The notes beneath the pieces are model-generated. The model saw only the letters and a list, made by a program, of their open reading frames with translations. It made no database searches and had not been told where the DNA came from. A program made the translations under genes and the position numbers. This document shows, in pieces, positions 1 through 7,890 of a stretch of DNA of 36,341 nt (its first letter is position 1; every line of letters begins with the position of its first letter). The stretch comes from Phycisphaerales bacterium (GTDB lineage Bacteria; Planctomycetota; Phycisphaerae; UBA1845), in NCBI GenBank assembly GCA_020639115.1, contig JACKHG010000026.1, positions 1 through 36,341 of the forward strand, given 5' to 3'.

Positions 1-1126
1 CGATGATCAGCAGGCAGACGAAGAGCACGTTCACTCCGAGCCGCTGGAACTTCGGTTCGAAGCCCGACACCGCCGGGGCGATGAACAGGCCCGTGGCGAG
101 CCATGCCGTCGCGATCCAGAAAATCCCCAACTGGGTGTGCCAGGTGCGCGTGACCGCGTAGGGCAGGAACTTCGCCAGCGGGAACCCGTAGAAGCCGGAA
201 CCCTCGACGCCGTAGTGCGCCGTGACCGCGCCGAGCCCCACCTGCGCGACGATCAGCGCCGCGACCACCCAGAAGTACTTGAGCGTGGCCCGCATCGATG
301 GCGTCGGACTCAGCGCCAGCAGCGGGTCGCGCCGCGGGAAGTCCGGATCGACTTCCGGCTTGTGCCGCTGCACCGCGAAGTACCACGCCAGCGCGCCGAT
401 CCCGGCGAGCAGTATCACGAAACTGATCACCGACCAGACCACGATCGAGCCGGTGGGACGGTTGCCGACCAGCGTCTCAGCCGGCCAGTTGTTGGTGTAG
501 CTGATGTCCGAGTTGGGGCGGTTGGTCACGCACGCCCACGAGGCCCAGAAGAAGAAGTTGGTGATCAGCTCGCGCCGCTCCGGCGTCTTCAGCGCGTTGG
601 CGGGAATGGCGTACGCGTCGCGCAGATCGGCGAGCGCGGGATCGTCGCCGAAGAGCCCCTCGTAGTGTGCCGCCACGGCTGCAATGGCCTGCGCCTCGTC
701 CTCCGTGATGACGAGGTCCCCGGTCTTCGCGTCGAAGGTGTTCTTCCGCAGTTCGTCCTTGAGCCGCTCGCGAAGGGCCGCCTGCTCCTCCGGCCCGAGG
801 TCCGCGTAGGACTCACCGTGCGCTTCCTCAGCCCAGTGGTCGAGGAGCCAGACGCATTCGCGGTGCAGCCAGTCCGCGGTCCAGTCGGGGGCTACGTAGG
901 CCCCGTGGCCCCACACGGTGCCGACCTCCTGACCGCCCATCGACTGCCAGATGTTCTGCCCGTCGCGGATGTTCTGCCCGGTGAAGAGCACCTTGCCGCT
1001 CGTGGTGACGACGCGATCGGGAAGGGGCGGCTTGGTCCGATAGAGTTCGACGCCGAAGTACCCGAGAACGGAGAAGGAGATGGCGATGACGGCGATCAGA
1101 GCAACCCAGAGCCTGCCAACTTTCAC
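1..1126 (-). CDS. norZ: Quinol-dependent nitric oxide reductase (qNor/NorB-type), 3' end beyond window
   Basis: This integral membrane haem-copper oxidase relative would reduce NO to N2O with electrons from quinol. The first 375 codons are present. They show an N-terminal membrane segment (about residues 5-25), then the extended periplasmic cytochrome-c-like region of qNor with the characteristic GHGAYVAPDWTADWLHRE stretch, a second membrane segment and the start of the catalytic helix bundle. The TRTWHTQLGIFWIATAW helix near residue 335 carries the His expected to bind a haem. The GTG at 1126 is chosen because AGGAGG lies 7 bases before it; an in-frame ATG at 1150 lacks a ribosome binding site. 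The gene is divergent from an Rrf2 regulator, as expected for NO detoxification under NsrR-like control. Family assignment is strong; the quinol form is inferred from the fused N-terminal domain. The gene runs off the left edge. Confidence 0.93.
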   Translation of the reverse strand, partial: MKVGRLWVALIAVIAISFSVLGYFGVELYRTKPPLPDRVVTTSGKVLFTGQNIRDGQNIWQSMGGQEVGTVWGHGAYVAPDWTADWLHRECVWLLDHWAEEAHGESYADLGPEEQAALRERLKDELRKNTFDAKTGDLVITEDEAQAIAAVAAHYEGLFGDDPALADLRDAYAIPANALKTPERRELITNFFFWASWACVTNRPNSDISYTNNWPAETLVGNRPTGSIVVWSVISFVILLAGIGALAWYFAVQRHKPEVDPDFPRRDPLLALSPTPSMRATLKYFWVVAALIVAQVGLGAVTAHYGVEGSGFYGFPLAKFLPYAVTRTWHTQLGIFWIATAWLATGLFIAPAVSGFEPKFQRLGVNVLFVCLLII

Positions 1127-1158
1127 GGCTGATCCTCCTGAACGGGCCATAAATGGTT

Positions 1159-1180
1159 AATTGGATCTAAATATCCAATT
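1159..1180. promoter_or_regulatory. Perfect inverted-repeat operator, probable Rrf2 site
   Basis: AATTGGAT-N6-ATCCAATT is a perfect 8-bp inverted repeat with a CTAAAT spacer. It lies just downstream of the predicted nor transcription start and touches the -35 box of the regulator promoter. Symmetry and location suit a dimeric Rrf2 repressor that blocks nor and autoregulates. Binding is inferred. Confidence 0.75.
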
Positions 1181-1206
1181 GACATCCTCAATCTAGCACG
1201 CATAAT
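1179..1206 (+). promoter_or_regulatory. Sigma70-type promoter of the Rrf2 gene
   Basis: TTGACA (1179-1184), a 16-base spacer, then CATAAT (1201-1206). The -35 box overlaps the last two bases of the operator. It is part of a face-to-face pair with the nor promoter. Confidence 0.7.
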
Positions 1207-1217
1207 GTGGATGTCAA
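1190..1217 (-). promoter_or_regulatory. Sigma70-type promoter of nor, overlapping the opposite promoter
   Basis: On the minus strand TTGACA (1217-1212) is followed after 16 bases by TAGATT (1195-1190). The two -35 boxes sit in a second perfect inverted repeat, TTGACATCC/GGATGTCAA (1179-1187 and 1209-1217), so the two promoters face and overlap each other and RNA polymerase could occupy only one at a time. Confidence 0.65.
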
Positions 1218-1246
1218 GGTCCAAAAGTCGAATTTTCGAGGCGACC

Positions 1247-1705
1247 ATGTTCACCCAGACCACCGAATACGCCCTGCGGGCCGTCGTCGCACTCGCCCAG
1301 CACCACGGCGAGGCCCTCATCACCGCTCGCATCGCCCGCCTGACCCGCGTTCCGGACGGCTACCTCTCCAAGGTCCTGCAGACGCTGGCCCGGGCCGGAC
1401 TGGTGTCGTCCCGGCGGGGCTTGCACGGAGGTTTCACGCTGACGCGGCCGCCTGAGGAAATCACGGTGCTGGAGGTCGTCAACGCGGTGGATCCGTTCAG
1501 ACGGATAGAGCGCTGCCCCCTGGAGATCAAGGAACACGGCCCCAATCTGTGCCCACTGCACCGCCGGCTGGACGAAGCCCTCGCCATGGTCGAGTCCACG
1601 CTGGCAGCCTCGCGCATCTCGGAGCTGCTCAAGCTGCCCGGAGCCAGTACGCCGCTGTGCTCCCCCGAGGAGGCCGCTCGCACCGTCCAACTCGGCCGAA
1701 GCTGA
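1247..1705 (+). CDS. Rrf2 family transcriptional regulator, NsrR-like
   Basis: This 152-residue protein is a winged-helix Rrf2 regulator, probably sensing NO or redox state through an Fe-S cluster and repressing the divergent nor gene. The N-terminus MFTQTTEYALRAVVAL and the GLVSSRRGLHGGFTL wing are typical. The cluster-binding loop is unusual. Aligned on the IscR/NsrR spacing, Cys90, Cys102 and His105 are kept (first Cys, third Cys and the IscR-type His), but the middle Cys position is Glu96, followed by His97. Glu7 sits near the position of the NsrR Asp ligand. An extra Cys lies near residue 129. The ATG at 1247 is chosen over an upstream in-frame ATG at 1205 because the Rrf2 domain begins exactly there. 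The role at nor is inferred from position and the operator between the genes. Confidence 0.9.
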   Translation: MFTQTTEYALRAVVALAQHHGEALITARIARLTRVPDGYLSKVLQTLARAGLVSSRRGLHGGFTLTRPPEEITVLEVVNAVDPFRRIERCPLEIKEHGPNLCPLHRRLDEALAMVESTLAASRISELLKLPGASTPLCSPEEAARTVQLGRS

Positions 1706-1790
1706 CGCGACGCGAGTCTGCCCATCAGAACCCCCCATGCAAGGGGGGGCCAGTCCGCGCACCACTTACGCGCAACAACCGCGCGCCGTT

Positions 1791-1818
1791 TTGTCCGCGT
1801 ACCACCCATCCGTATAAT
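1791..1818 (+). promoter_or_regulatory. Promoter of the serine acetyltransferase gene
   Basis: TTGTCC (1791-1796), a 16-base spacer and a perfect TATAAT (1813-1818) lie 41 bases before the predicted GTG start at 1860. Confidence 0.65.
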
Positions 1819-1859
1819 CGCGGGAGATTCGCGGCTGATCTGCATGAAGCGAGGTGCAC

Positions 1860-2823
1860 GTGTCCGAGGTCTTCAATCTGGGCGATCGCCTGCCTCAACT
1901 CGTCGATCGCATCGTCGGCAGTTACAACCGCGACGCGCGGATGCGGCACATCGACTGCGCGTTTCTCCCCTCGCCGGCGGAGGTGGAGGAGCTGATCCGC
2001 CGCGGCTCGAGCTGCTCTTTCCCGGCTTCTTCGGCCGGCAGGATCTGAGTTCGTTCAACGTGCCGTTTCACGTCGGCGAGCTGCTGCCGCGCATCGCCCA
2101 CCTGGCCTTCCGCCAGGTCTACAAGTGCCTGTGCTACAAGGAGGAGCTGGCGGGCAAGGGGGCGGCAGGGTGCGAAGACCGCGCGATCACGCTCGACTTT
2201 CTCGACCGGATGATCGCGGCGCGCGCATCCTCAGCACAGATGTGGAGGCGGCCTACGACGGCGACCCCGCAGCCATGAACTGCGACGAGATCATTCTCGC
2301 GTACCCCGGGCTGCTCGCGATCGCGGTGCACCGGCTCGCCCACGAGCTGTACGCCCGCGAGGTGCCGATGCTGCCGCGGATGATGTCGGAGTGGGCCCAC
2401 GCGCAGACGGGGATCGACATCCACCCGGGCGCGCGGATCGGTGAGAGCTTTTTCATCGACCACGGCACGGGCGTGGTGATCGGCGAGACGACGGAGATCG
2501 GCGACCACGTCAAGATCTACCAGGGCGTGACGCTGGGTGCGTTGAGCTTTCCCAAGGACGAGCGCGGGCGGATCATCCGCGGATCCAAGCGCCACCCCAC
2601 GGTCGAGGACCACGTCACCATCTACGCGAACGCGATCATCCTGGGCGGCGACACCGTGCTGCGCCGGGGCTGCACAATCGGCGGATCGGTCTTCATCACC
2701 AGCAGCGTGCCCGAGGGCGCGACGGTGAACATCACGCCGCCGGCCCTGCGCGTCAAGGACGGCCAGCGCAACGCGCCGCCCACCTCGATTCCCGCGCGCA
2801 ACGCCGACGATTTCCAGATCTGA
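1860..2823 (+). pseudogene. epsC: Serine O-acetyltransferase (EpsC-type), interrupted by two frameshifts
   Basis: The product would acetylate serine from acetyl-CoA to O-acetylserine, the entry to cysteine synthesis. The reading frame changes twice. The N-terminus (SEVFNLGDRLPQLVDRIVG) runs from GTG 1860 to about 2005. The next block (LELLFPGFFGRQDLSSFNV) is in a second frame to about 2200. The catalytic part from ILSTDVEAAYDGDPAAMN to the stop at 2823 is in a third. Each change equals two extra bases or one missing base and falls in a CG-dinucleotide run. The third frame is open from 2125 and has the whole left-handed beta-helix domain, with catalytic Asp in IDIHPGARIG and His in FFIDHGTGVVIGE. 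The helix domain is intact and conserved, so sequencing error is as likely as decay. GTG 1860 has GAGG five bases upstream. Confidence 0.85.
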
Positions 2824-2966
2824 AGGCGCCTCGGGAACGCAGCGCCCACGGGATGGGGCGCCTGCGGGGAGGCGTTCTGGGGCACGGTTGCCGTTGCATC
2901 GGCCGCCTGGGGGTACTATTCTTGTTGGTTGAACGGTCTCTTCCCGGCGGTCCGTGGAGTGCGATC

Positions 2967-3248
2967 ATGTCTGAACGCTGGTTGAAGTGTGAGATTCACA
3001 AGGGCATGTTCAGTGACGAGTGTGCGGTCAGCTACGATCCCGCGCACGGGCGGAGGCTCTCGGTCTTCGTTTCCCGCAGCGACGTGCGCTTCGAAGGCAG
3101 AAACGGTGGAGGCGAGCTGTTTGCGCGCCCCCGACCTGGACAGGTAAGGGTGCGGACCTTCTCCGAGGGCACACGCGTTTGGGCGGTGCTGCCGGCAGCC
3201 GAACAACCCTGCGTCCCGGTGCAGGAATCCGATTTGCAGAGCCACTGA
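2967..3248 (+). CDS. Small hypothetical protein, first gene of the dCTP deaminase-like operon
   Basis: This 93-residue soluble protein has no signal peptide or membrane segment. It begins MSERWLKCEIHKGMFSDE and looks like a short all-beta fold with a charged, Gly-rich middle (about residues 45-57) and a final VWAVLPAAEQPCVPVQESDL stretch. I do not recognise a named family. GGAG lies about 8 bases before the ATG, and a weak promoter (TTGCAT at 2894, TATTCT at 2917) precedes it. The next gene starts 9 bases after its stop, so it probably shares a transcript and may work with the dCTP deaminase-like protein. An in-frame upstream extension to 2853 exists but lacks a binding site and looks non-coding. 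Confidence 0.7.
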   Translation: MSERWLKCEIHKGMFSDECAVSYDPAHGRRLSVFVSRSDVRFEGRNGGGELFARPRPGQVRVRTFSEGTRVWAVLPAAEQPCVPVQESDLQSH

Positions 3249-3257
3249 GCGCCAATC

Positions 3258-3845
3258 ATGATTCTCTCCAACGTCTCGATCCACTGCGCGTTGGATGAAG
3301 GTCGCTTGATCATTACGCCGGAGCCCGAGCCGCGCGTGAAATCGAGCGAGCATGCCGACTGTCCGTACTCGACGAGCGCTGTGGACCTGTTGCTGGGCGA
3401 CGAGGTCGCGTTCTTTCGCGAAGGGCTGGCGGTCAACATTGACCTGCGCCGGGGTGGATTTGCCGACCTCTTCGGGCCGAATTCGGAGAGCCGCAAGATC
3501 ACGCGTGAACAGCCGTATGCACTTGCGCCGAACCGGCTCGTGCTGGGCAGGACGCGCGAGTTGATCGAGTTACCCATCGTGGACTCGGGGCCGTGCCTTG
3601 CGGCGCGAGTCGAAGGCAAGAGTTCCTACGCCAGGTGCGGTCTTCTCGTGCACTTTACGGCCCCCACGATCCATGCGGGATTCCGCGGGACGATCACGCT
3701 CGAACTCATCAACCTCGGCCCGATTCCGATTCTGCTCTATCCGGATGCGCCGATTTGTCAGCTCGTCCTCGAGGAGGTTCATGGTCGTCCGTTTCGCAAC
3801 GACAGCGCGTTCCAGGGCCAGCGGACTCCGGGCGGGTGCCGATAG
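3258..3845 (+). CDS. dcd: dCTP deaminase / dUTPase superfamily protein
   Basis: This 195-residue protein matches Dcd in length and layout. Family enzymes deaminate dCTP to dUTP (some also hydrolyse to dUMP), feeding dTMP synthesis; others deplete nucleotides during phage attack. Visible landmarks are LDEGRLIITP near the N-terminus, AVDLLLGDEV (about 41-50), the substrate loop EGKSSYARCGLLVHF (about 119-133), and GFRGTITLELIN (141-152), where Glu149 matches the catalytic Glu of E. coli Dcd. The end past residue 178 is short and lacks the usual Dcd C-terminal lid motif. It is the middle gene of a three-gene operon with gaps of 9 and 8 bases. The neighbours are not pyrimidine genes, so housekeeping and defence roles both remain possible. 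No strong Shine-Dalgarno is seen, suggesting coupling to the upstream gene. Confidence 0.82.
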   Translation: MILSNVSIHCALDEGRLIITPEPEPRVKSSEHADCPYSTSAVDLLLGDEVAFFREGLAVNIDLRRGGFADLFGPNSESRKITREQPYALAPNRLVLGRTRELIELPIVDSGPCLAARVEGKSSYARCGLLVHFTAPTIHAGFRGTITLELINLGPIPILLYPDAPICQLVLEEVHGRPFRNDSAFQGQRTPGGCR

Positions 3846-3853
3846 GAAGTGCC

Positions 3854-4141
3854 ATGTTCTGTCCACATTGCGGTCGGGAGATGCAGCCGGATGGCGCGAC
3901 GCTGCGGTGCGCTGCCGGCGAAATGCAATTGAGCGTGAATGTCTACCGGCGTCTGAGCGAGCTTTTTCCACACTGCCAGCCTCGGGAGACCACCATCGCT
4001 TGCGATCCCCCGAAGAGCCACTGGTATTGCCCGGGCTGTGGCGACGCTCTTCCGGATGCTTGCGTCTGCCGAAGATGCGGGAAGGACTTCGGGGACGTAA
4101 AGATGGCACTGATTGAGTTGCATCCCCATCGACGCGGTTGA
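3854..4141 (+). CDS. Small double zinc-ribbon protein
   Basis: This 95-residue protein has a CxxC pair at residues 3-6 (MFCPHCG), another at 59-62 (YCPGCG) and a third at 72-75 (CRRCGKDFG), with extra Cys at 19, 41, 50 and 70. It probably folds as two small zinc-binding units around a central helix (YRRLSELF). AGGAAG lies a few bases before the ATG, and the gene starts 8 bases after the dCTP deaminase-like gene, so it is the last member of that operon. No enzymatic motif is visible. It may be an adaptor or nucleic-acid-binding partner, but this is a guess from the fold type. Confidence 0.72.
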   Translation: MFCPHCGREMQPDGATLRCAAGEMQLSVNVYRRLSELFPHCQPRETTIACDPPKSHWYCPGCGDALPDACVCRRCGKDFGDVKMALIELHPHRRG

Positions 4142-4200
4142 TTGTAGCGCGCGCGTGTCTGCCCTAATACGCGATATTCCAAGCGGAGTTCGCTATGCAG

Positions 4201-4234
4201 CCGGGGCGGTGCATCCCCCGATGCGCCGCCCCGG
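4201..4234. terminator. Strong hairpin between convergent genes, probable bidirectional terminator
   Basis: A 14-bp stem (CCGGGGCGGTGCAT at 4201 paired with 4221-4234, one G-T wobble) closes a 6-base loop. It sits between the stops of the convergent genes at 4141 and 4267. There is no T-tract on either strand. Confidence 0.6.
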
Positions 4235-4266
4235 TGTGCTGGTTCGAAATGCCAATCGGGTTGAGG

Positions 4267-4704
4267 CTACGACGGATCGGTTTCGCCGCGGCCCTCAGCC
4301 GAAGCCGTCTGCGCCTCGATACCCTCGATCTCGAGGTACTTGACGCCGGCCTTCTCGTAGAGCTTGCCACGCACGGTGACGTGCTGGCCGGCGTGGGCCG
4401 CACACGTCTTGGCCGGGCCCTTCACGCCCGCCCCCAGCATGACCAGACCGTCTTCGGTCTCCAGCGCGACCGGCACACCGGCGCGGATGCACTCGGCACA
4501 CTTGGTGGCGTCAGCCGGCGGCGTATCCGCCGTCATGTAGCAGTGCAGGTCGACGACCTTGCCCTGCAACGTGACGTCCTTGGCCATCATCCGGGCGGAT
4601 CCTTCGCCCGGCTCACCCTGCGCCAGCACCGTGACGGCGGTTAGGGACAACGCGATCAGCAGGGCCACCGACCCCGCTCCCACCACGAACTTCCTCGTGA
4701 ACAT
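4267..4704 (-). CDS. Small secreted Cys-rich protein
   Basis: This 145-residue protein starts with a signal peptide (MFTRKFVVGAGSVALLIAL, cleavage probably after VLAQG near 29). The mature part has a beta-barrel-like pattern: VTLQGKVVDLHCYM, then a KCAECIRAGVPVAL segment with two more Cys, a TCAAH segment, and HVTVRGKLYEKAGVKYLEIEGIE at the end. Proteins with this DLxCYM...CAxxCxxxGxPVAL layout are common secreted proteins of unknown function. The four Cys and a His suggest metal or haem-type ligand binding, but no CxxCH haem motif is present. GGAG lies 8-10 bases before the ATG at 4704; an upstream extension to 4842 looks non-coding. It appears monocistronic. Confidence 0.75.
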   Translation of the reverse strand: MFTRKFVVGAGSVALLIALSLTAVTVLAQGEPGEGSARMMAKDVTLQGKVVDLHCYMTADTPPADATKCAECIRAGVPVALETEDGLVMLGAGVKGPAKTCAAHAGQHVTVRGKLYEKAGVKYLEIEGIEAQTASAEGRGETDPS

Positions 4705-5113
4705 TGCTTTTTCTCCACGGATATCGCCCGCGACGCGCGGGCGTGAACGTCGTTGATGCGCAAATGGCGGGCGCAAACAGGCCGAGCGCTTCAGACGCGC
4801 CCGCGGCACAATGCGTTCCGCGGGCGCGGTCCTCTCGCGCACTTCACCTGCCGAGTCGCAAATCGCGCGCTCCGCTCAACTCATGTCGTGAACCGTTCCG
4901 GATGGTCGGGAGGGGTGTTTTCAAAAAGCAGCCGGGTCCACACTCCGCGGGCAGACACCCACCGCTCCAGATGGCCAGATTATACCTCAGAAATCGCGAC
5001 GTGGTTGCTGTTGCGCGCGTGTTGCAGGTCGGCGTGACCGACAAGACGCAACAGTCAGCCGCACTGCAATGTCACCGCCTCGCAGAGCCGCGGCACCGGT
5101 AGCTGGACAACGC
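4705..5113. other. Intergenic region with no recognised gene
   Basis: About 400 bases separate the small secreted protein from the end of oleD. I see no convincing coding frame, RNA gene or strong hairpin. It should hold the promoter for the gene starting at 4704. Confidence 0.5.
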
Positions 5114-6127
5114 CTACGTACACTCCATCTGCAGGTGCGCGCGCAGGCGTGCGAGGCCTTCCTGGATCGTGACCGCCGGAACGTAACCGAGGTCGCGGCG
5201 GGCGGCGGAGATGTCGAAGTAATGCGTGGAGGCGAGCTCCTCGACGACGAAACGCGTCATGCGCGGCTCGCCGGGACGGCGGAGCACGCGGTGGAGCATT
5301 TCGAGGACTGCCGCGCCCCCGAGCGCGACGTTCTTGGGTATTTTCCGGCGAACCGGCGGCAGATCGGCGGCGGCGAGGATGCCGTTGATGATGTCCCAGA
5401 TCACGACCGGCTCGCCGTTGCTGATGAAATAGGCCTTGCCTGCCGCCGCGGCGCGCCCGGCCGTGAGGGCATCCGACGCCCAGGTGGGCATCCCGGCTGC
5501 GTTGTCGATGAGTCGTATCCACCCGGTTGTCGCCGCGGCCATTGATGCGGAGTTCCACTTGCGGCCTTGGGCGGATCCGCGGCACGATGATTGTCGCCAG
5601 GGCCCCCAGACGAAGGTGCGGCCGCAGCAGTCGGGAACGCGTCGGTGTTGGCAGCAGAAGTACGGCCGTTCGGCCTCCGCCTTGGAGCAGCTGTAGGGTG
5701 AGCGATGTATCGCGGGGTACAGTACCGACTCGTCCGCACCAGCCATGTCGCCGCCGCGAGACGACGCTCAGGCTTGACGTGTGAACGAATATCGGGCCTG
5801 GCCGCGGCTGGCAGCCTGAGCAGTTCTCCAGTTTCCGACGACGACGTTGATGCGGTGGTACTCGGCGTACGGCCCCAGACTCCGGCCTTGGCGGCGAGAG
5901 CGTGGAATACGACGTCGCACCCGGCGCAGAAGGCCCGATCGACGGCTGCTGCGCGGTCGGCGGAATCGCCCTGCCGTTTCGACCCCGGGGCATCAATGCC
6001 GGGATAGCAACTGCGGGAGGAGGTTTACTGCACGCCACCCGCGGGCGAGAAGCCGGTCGATGATGGCTTTGCCGATGAAGCCGCCGCCGCCCGTGACGAG
6101 CGCGCGGCCTGGTGCAGAAGCCGTCAT
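5114..6127 (-). pseudogene. oleD: OleD-like NAD(P)-dependent 2-alkyl-3-ketoacyl reductase, heavily frameshifted
   Basis: OleD is a short-chain (3-beta-HSD/epimerase-like) dehydrogenase that reduces the beta-keto acid made by OleA before beta-lactone formation. The N-terminus from ATG 6127 has the Rossmann motif ALVTGGGGFIGKAIIDRLLARG. The frame then breaks repeatedly between about 6020 and 5530. Family segments are still readable in different frames: CDVVFHA, AGVWG/PYAEYHRINVV, FVHTSSLSVV, GGDMAGADESVLYPA, AANTDAFPTA, LRINGRGDNRVDTTH. From about 5540 to the stop at 5114 one frame is intact (LIDNAAG through FDISAARRDLGYVPAVTIQEGL). At least seven indels are needed, with some substitutions. The ATGA overlap with oleC marks it as the operon's third gene. 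Decay and a local run of consensus errors are both possible. Confidence 0.85.
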
Positions 6128-7890
6128 AGCTGTCCGGCCCCGCGGTCGGCGCCCGGGGGCGCTGTCTCGGTCGGCTCGTTGACCAGTGTGGCGCTGTTGC
6201 GGTTGGGCACCGACGCGCCGAGCTGCTTTGCGGCCCAGACGGTGAGCTGCTCGCGGAAGATCTTGGCGTTGTGCCGCACGTCCACGGGGAAGCTGCGGTG
6301 AAACAGGAATTTCTCGATGATGCGCGTGTGGTCGTGCGGCCCGCCCAGTTGGCGCAGGTCGCACTCGATGCGCTTCTTGGTCACGTGGGCTGCGGGCCCC
6401 TCGAGTTCGACGCAGAGTATGGGCGTCTGCACGCCGGCGGGCCCGACGCCGACGAGCGCGGTGCGATAGACCTCCGGGTGCTGGTTGAAGACCGCCTCGC
6501 AGCAGATGGTGAAGAGCACGCGCCGGCCGATGTGCACGCGATGCGCCTTGCGGCCGCAGAACCACAGGCGGCCGGAGGCGTCGAGATAACCCGCGTCGCC
6601 CATGCGGTGCCACAACGTGGCACCGTCGGCGATCTTCGCAGCGGCGTTGGCGTCCGCGTGATTGAAGTACTTCCGCGTAACGACCGGGCCGCGGACGCAG
6701 ATCTCGCCGATGACGCCGGGCGACAGGACGTTGGCCTCGGCCATGGTCGCGATGGGTGCATCGGTGATGCCGATGATGCGTACGTCGATGCCGGGCAGCG
6801 GCCGGCCGACGCAGATCCCGGCGCCAGCGGCAGTATCCGCCGCAGTTTCCCCGAGAATCTCGCGAGACTCGATGCTGGCGATGGGCAGCGCCTCCGTCGC
6901 CCCGTAGGGCGTGAAGATGTCGGCTTCGGCGGGCAGGATCTGGCGCATGCGCTCCAGCACAGCCGCAGGTACGGGCGCCCCGGCAGTCATCACGCGCTTG
7001 ATCCCCGGCAGGGAAACACCCTGCTCGACGGCGTGGCGGCTCACGCGGTTGAGCAGCGCCGGCGAACCGAACATGTGCGTCACGCCGTGATCGGTGAGCG
7101 CGGCGATGATGCGGCGCGGGTCGGCGTCCGCGGGGCGCGACGGGTCCATCTCGGGGATGACCGCGGTCATGCCCAGCGCGGCGTCGAAGAGCGCGAACAG
7201 CGGGAACGTGGCGAGGTCGACCTCGTCGGGGCTGTAGCCGTATTGGGATTCGAGGTAGCGGATCTGGGCGTCGAAAATGCCATGCGTGTAGACCACGCCC
7301 TTGGCCGGCCCCGTGCTGCCGCTGGTGAAGAGGATGGCGGCTGTGTCGTCGGCAGCCGTGGGTGCCGGCGCGATCGGCTCGTCGCTGGCGGCGTATACGT
7401 CTTCGAGGCGCAGGCCGCCCCAGGCGACGCGGCGCCCGACCGTCACGGCGAGCCGCACCGTGCGGAACGCGCGCCGAAACAGCGTGCGCGCGACGTGCGC
7501 CAGGGGAATCCCGATGAACGCTTCGGCCTCGACGTTGGCGAGGCACGCGATCAGCCGGCGGCGGCCCATCCCGGGATCGATCAGCACGGGCACGGCGCCG
7601 ATCTTCATCAGCGCGAACGTCAGCGCGAAAAACACACGGCCCGGACGGACCATCAGGATCGTGCGCATGCCGCGAGTGAAGCCCGCACGCTCGAGCCCCC
7701 GGGCGTAGGCGTCCACGTCGCGGGCCAACTCGGCGAACGTCACGCGGTTGCACACCGTGCGCCCGGCTCCATCGAGAGCGATGCAGGCGATGACCGCGGG
7801 CTTGTTCGGCAGGCGGTCAGCCACCTCAGCCAGGCGCGCGGCGATGTTCACCGTCGCCACTGTTGCGATGGTCGGCGCCTCGGTGGTCAC
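6124..7890 (-). CDS. oleC: OleC-type beta-lactone synthetase (AMP-ligase family)
   Basis: This 588-residue member of the acyl-CoA synthetase/luciferase superfamily fits OleC, which uses ATP to convert 2-alkyl-3-hydroxy acids to cis-beta-lactones during long-chain olefin synthesis. The nucleotide-binding loop AAILFTSGSTGPAKGVVYTHG is at about 184-204 and the YGATEALPIAS motif follows in the middle domain. The C-terminal domain includes DASGRLWFCGRKAHRVH and a RIIEKFLFHRSFPVDVRHNAKIFR stretch. The chosen start is GTG 7890: it overlaps the oleB stop (GTGA) and has GGAGG upstream. The 3' end overlaps the oleD start (ATGA), so translation of all three genes is probably coupled. The frame is uninterrupted, unlike oleD next to it. 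OleC over generic AMP-ligase rests on the oleB and oleD neighbours and sequence pattern. Confidence 0.9.
   Translation of the reverse strand: MTTEAPTIATVATVNIAARLAEVADRLPNKPAVIACIALDGAGRTVCNRVTFAELARDVDAYARGLERAGFTRGMRTILMVRPGRVFFALTFALMKIGAVPVLIDPGMGRRRLIACLANVEAEAFIGIPLAHVARTLFRRAFRTVRLAVTVGRRVAWGGLRLEDVYAASDEPIAPAPTAADDTAAILFTSGSTGPAKGVVYTHGIFDAQIRYLESQYGYSPDEVDLATFPLFALFDAALGMTAVIPEMDPSRPADADPRRIIAALTDHGVTHMFGSPALLNRVSRHAVEQGVSLPGIKRVMTAGAPVPAAVLERMRQILPAEADIFTPYGATEALPIASIESREILGETAADTAAGAGICVGRPLPGIDVRIIGITDAPIATMAEANVLSPGVIGEICVRGPVVTRKYFNHADANAAAKIADGATLWHRMGDAGYLDASGRLWFCGRKAHRVHIGRRVLFTICCEAVFNQHPEVYRTALVGVGPAGVQTPILCVELEGPAAHVTKKRIECDLRQLGGPHDHTRIIEKFLFHRSFPVDVRHNAKIFREQLTVWAAKQLGASVPNRNSATLVNEPTETAPPGADRGAGQL

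Noticed and set aside
4235..4262. Possible tRNA T-arm (GGTTCGAAATGCC)
   Set aside because: No acceptor stem, anticodon arm or D-arm can be drawn around it; it follows a terminator-type hairpin.
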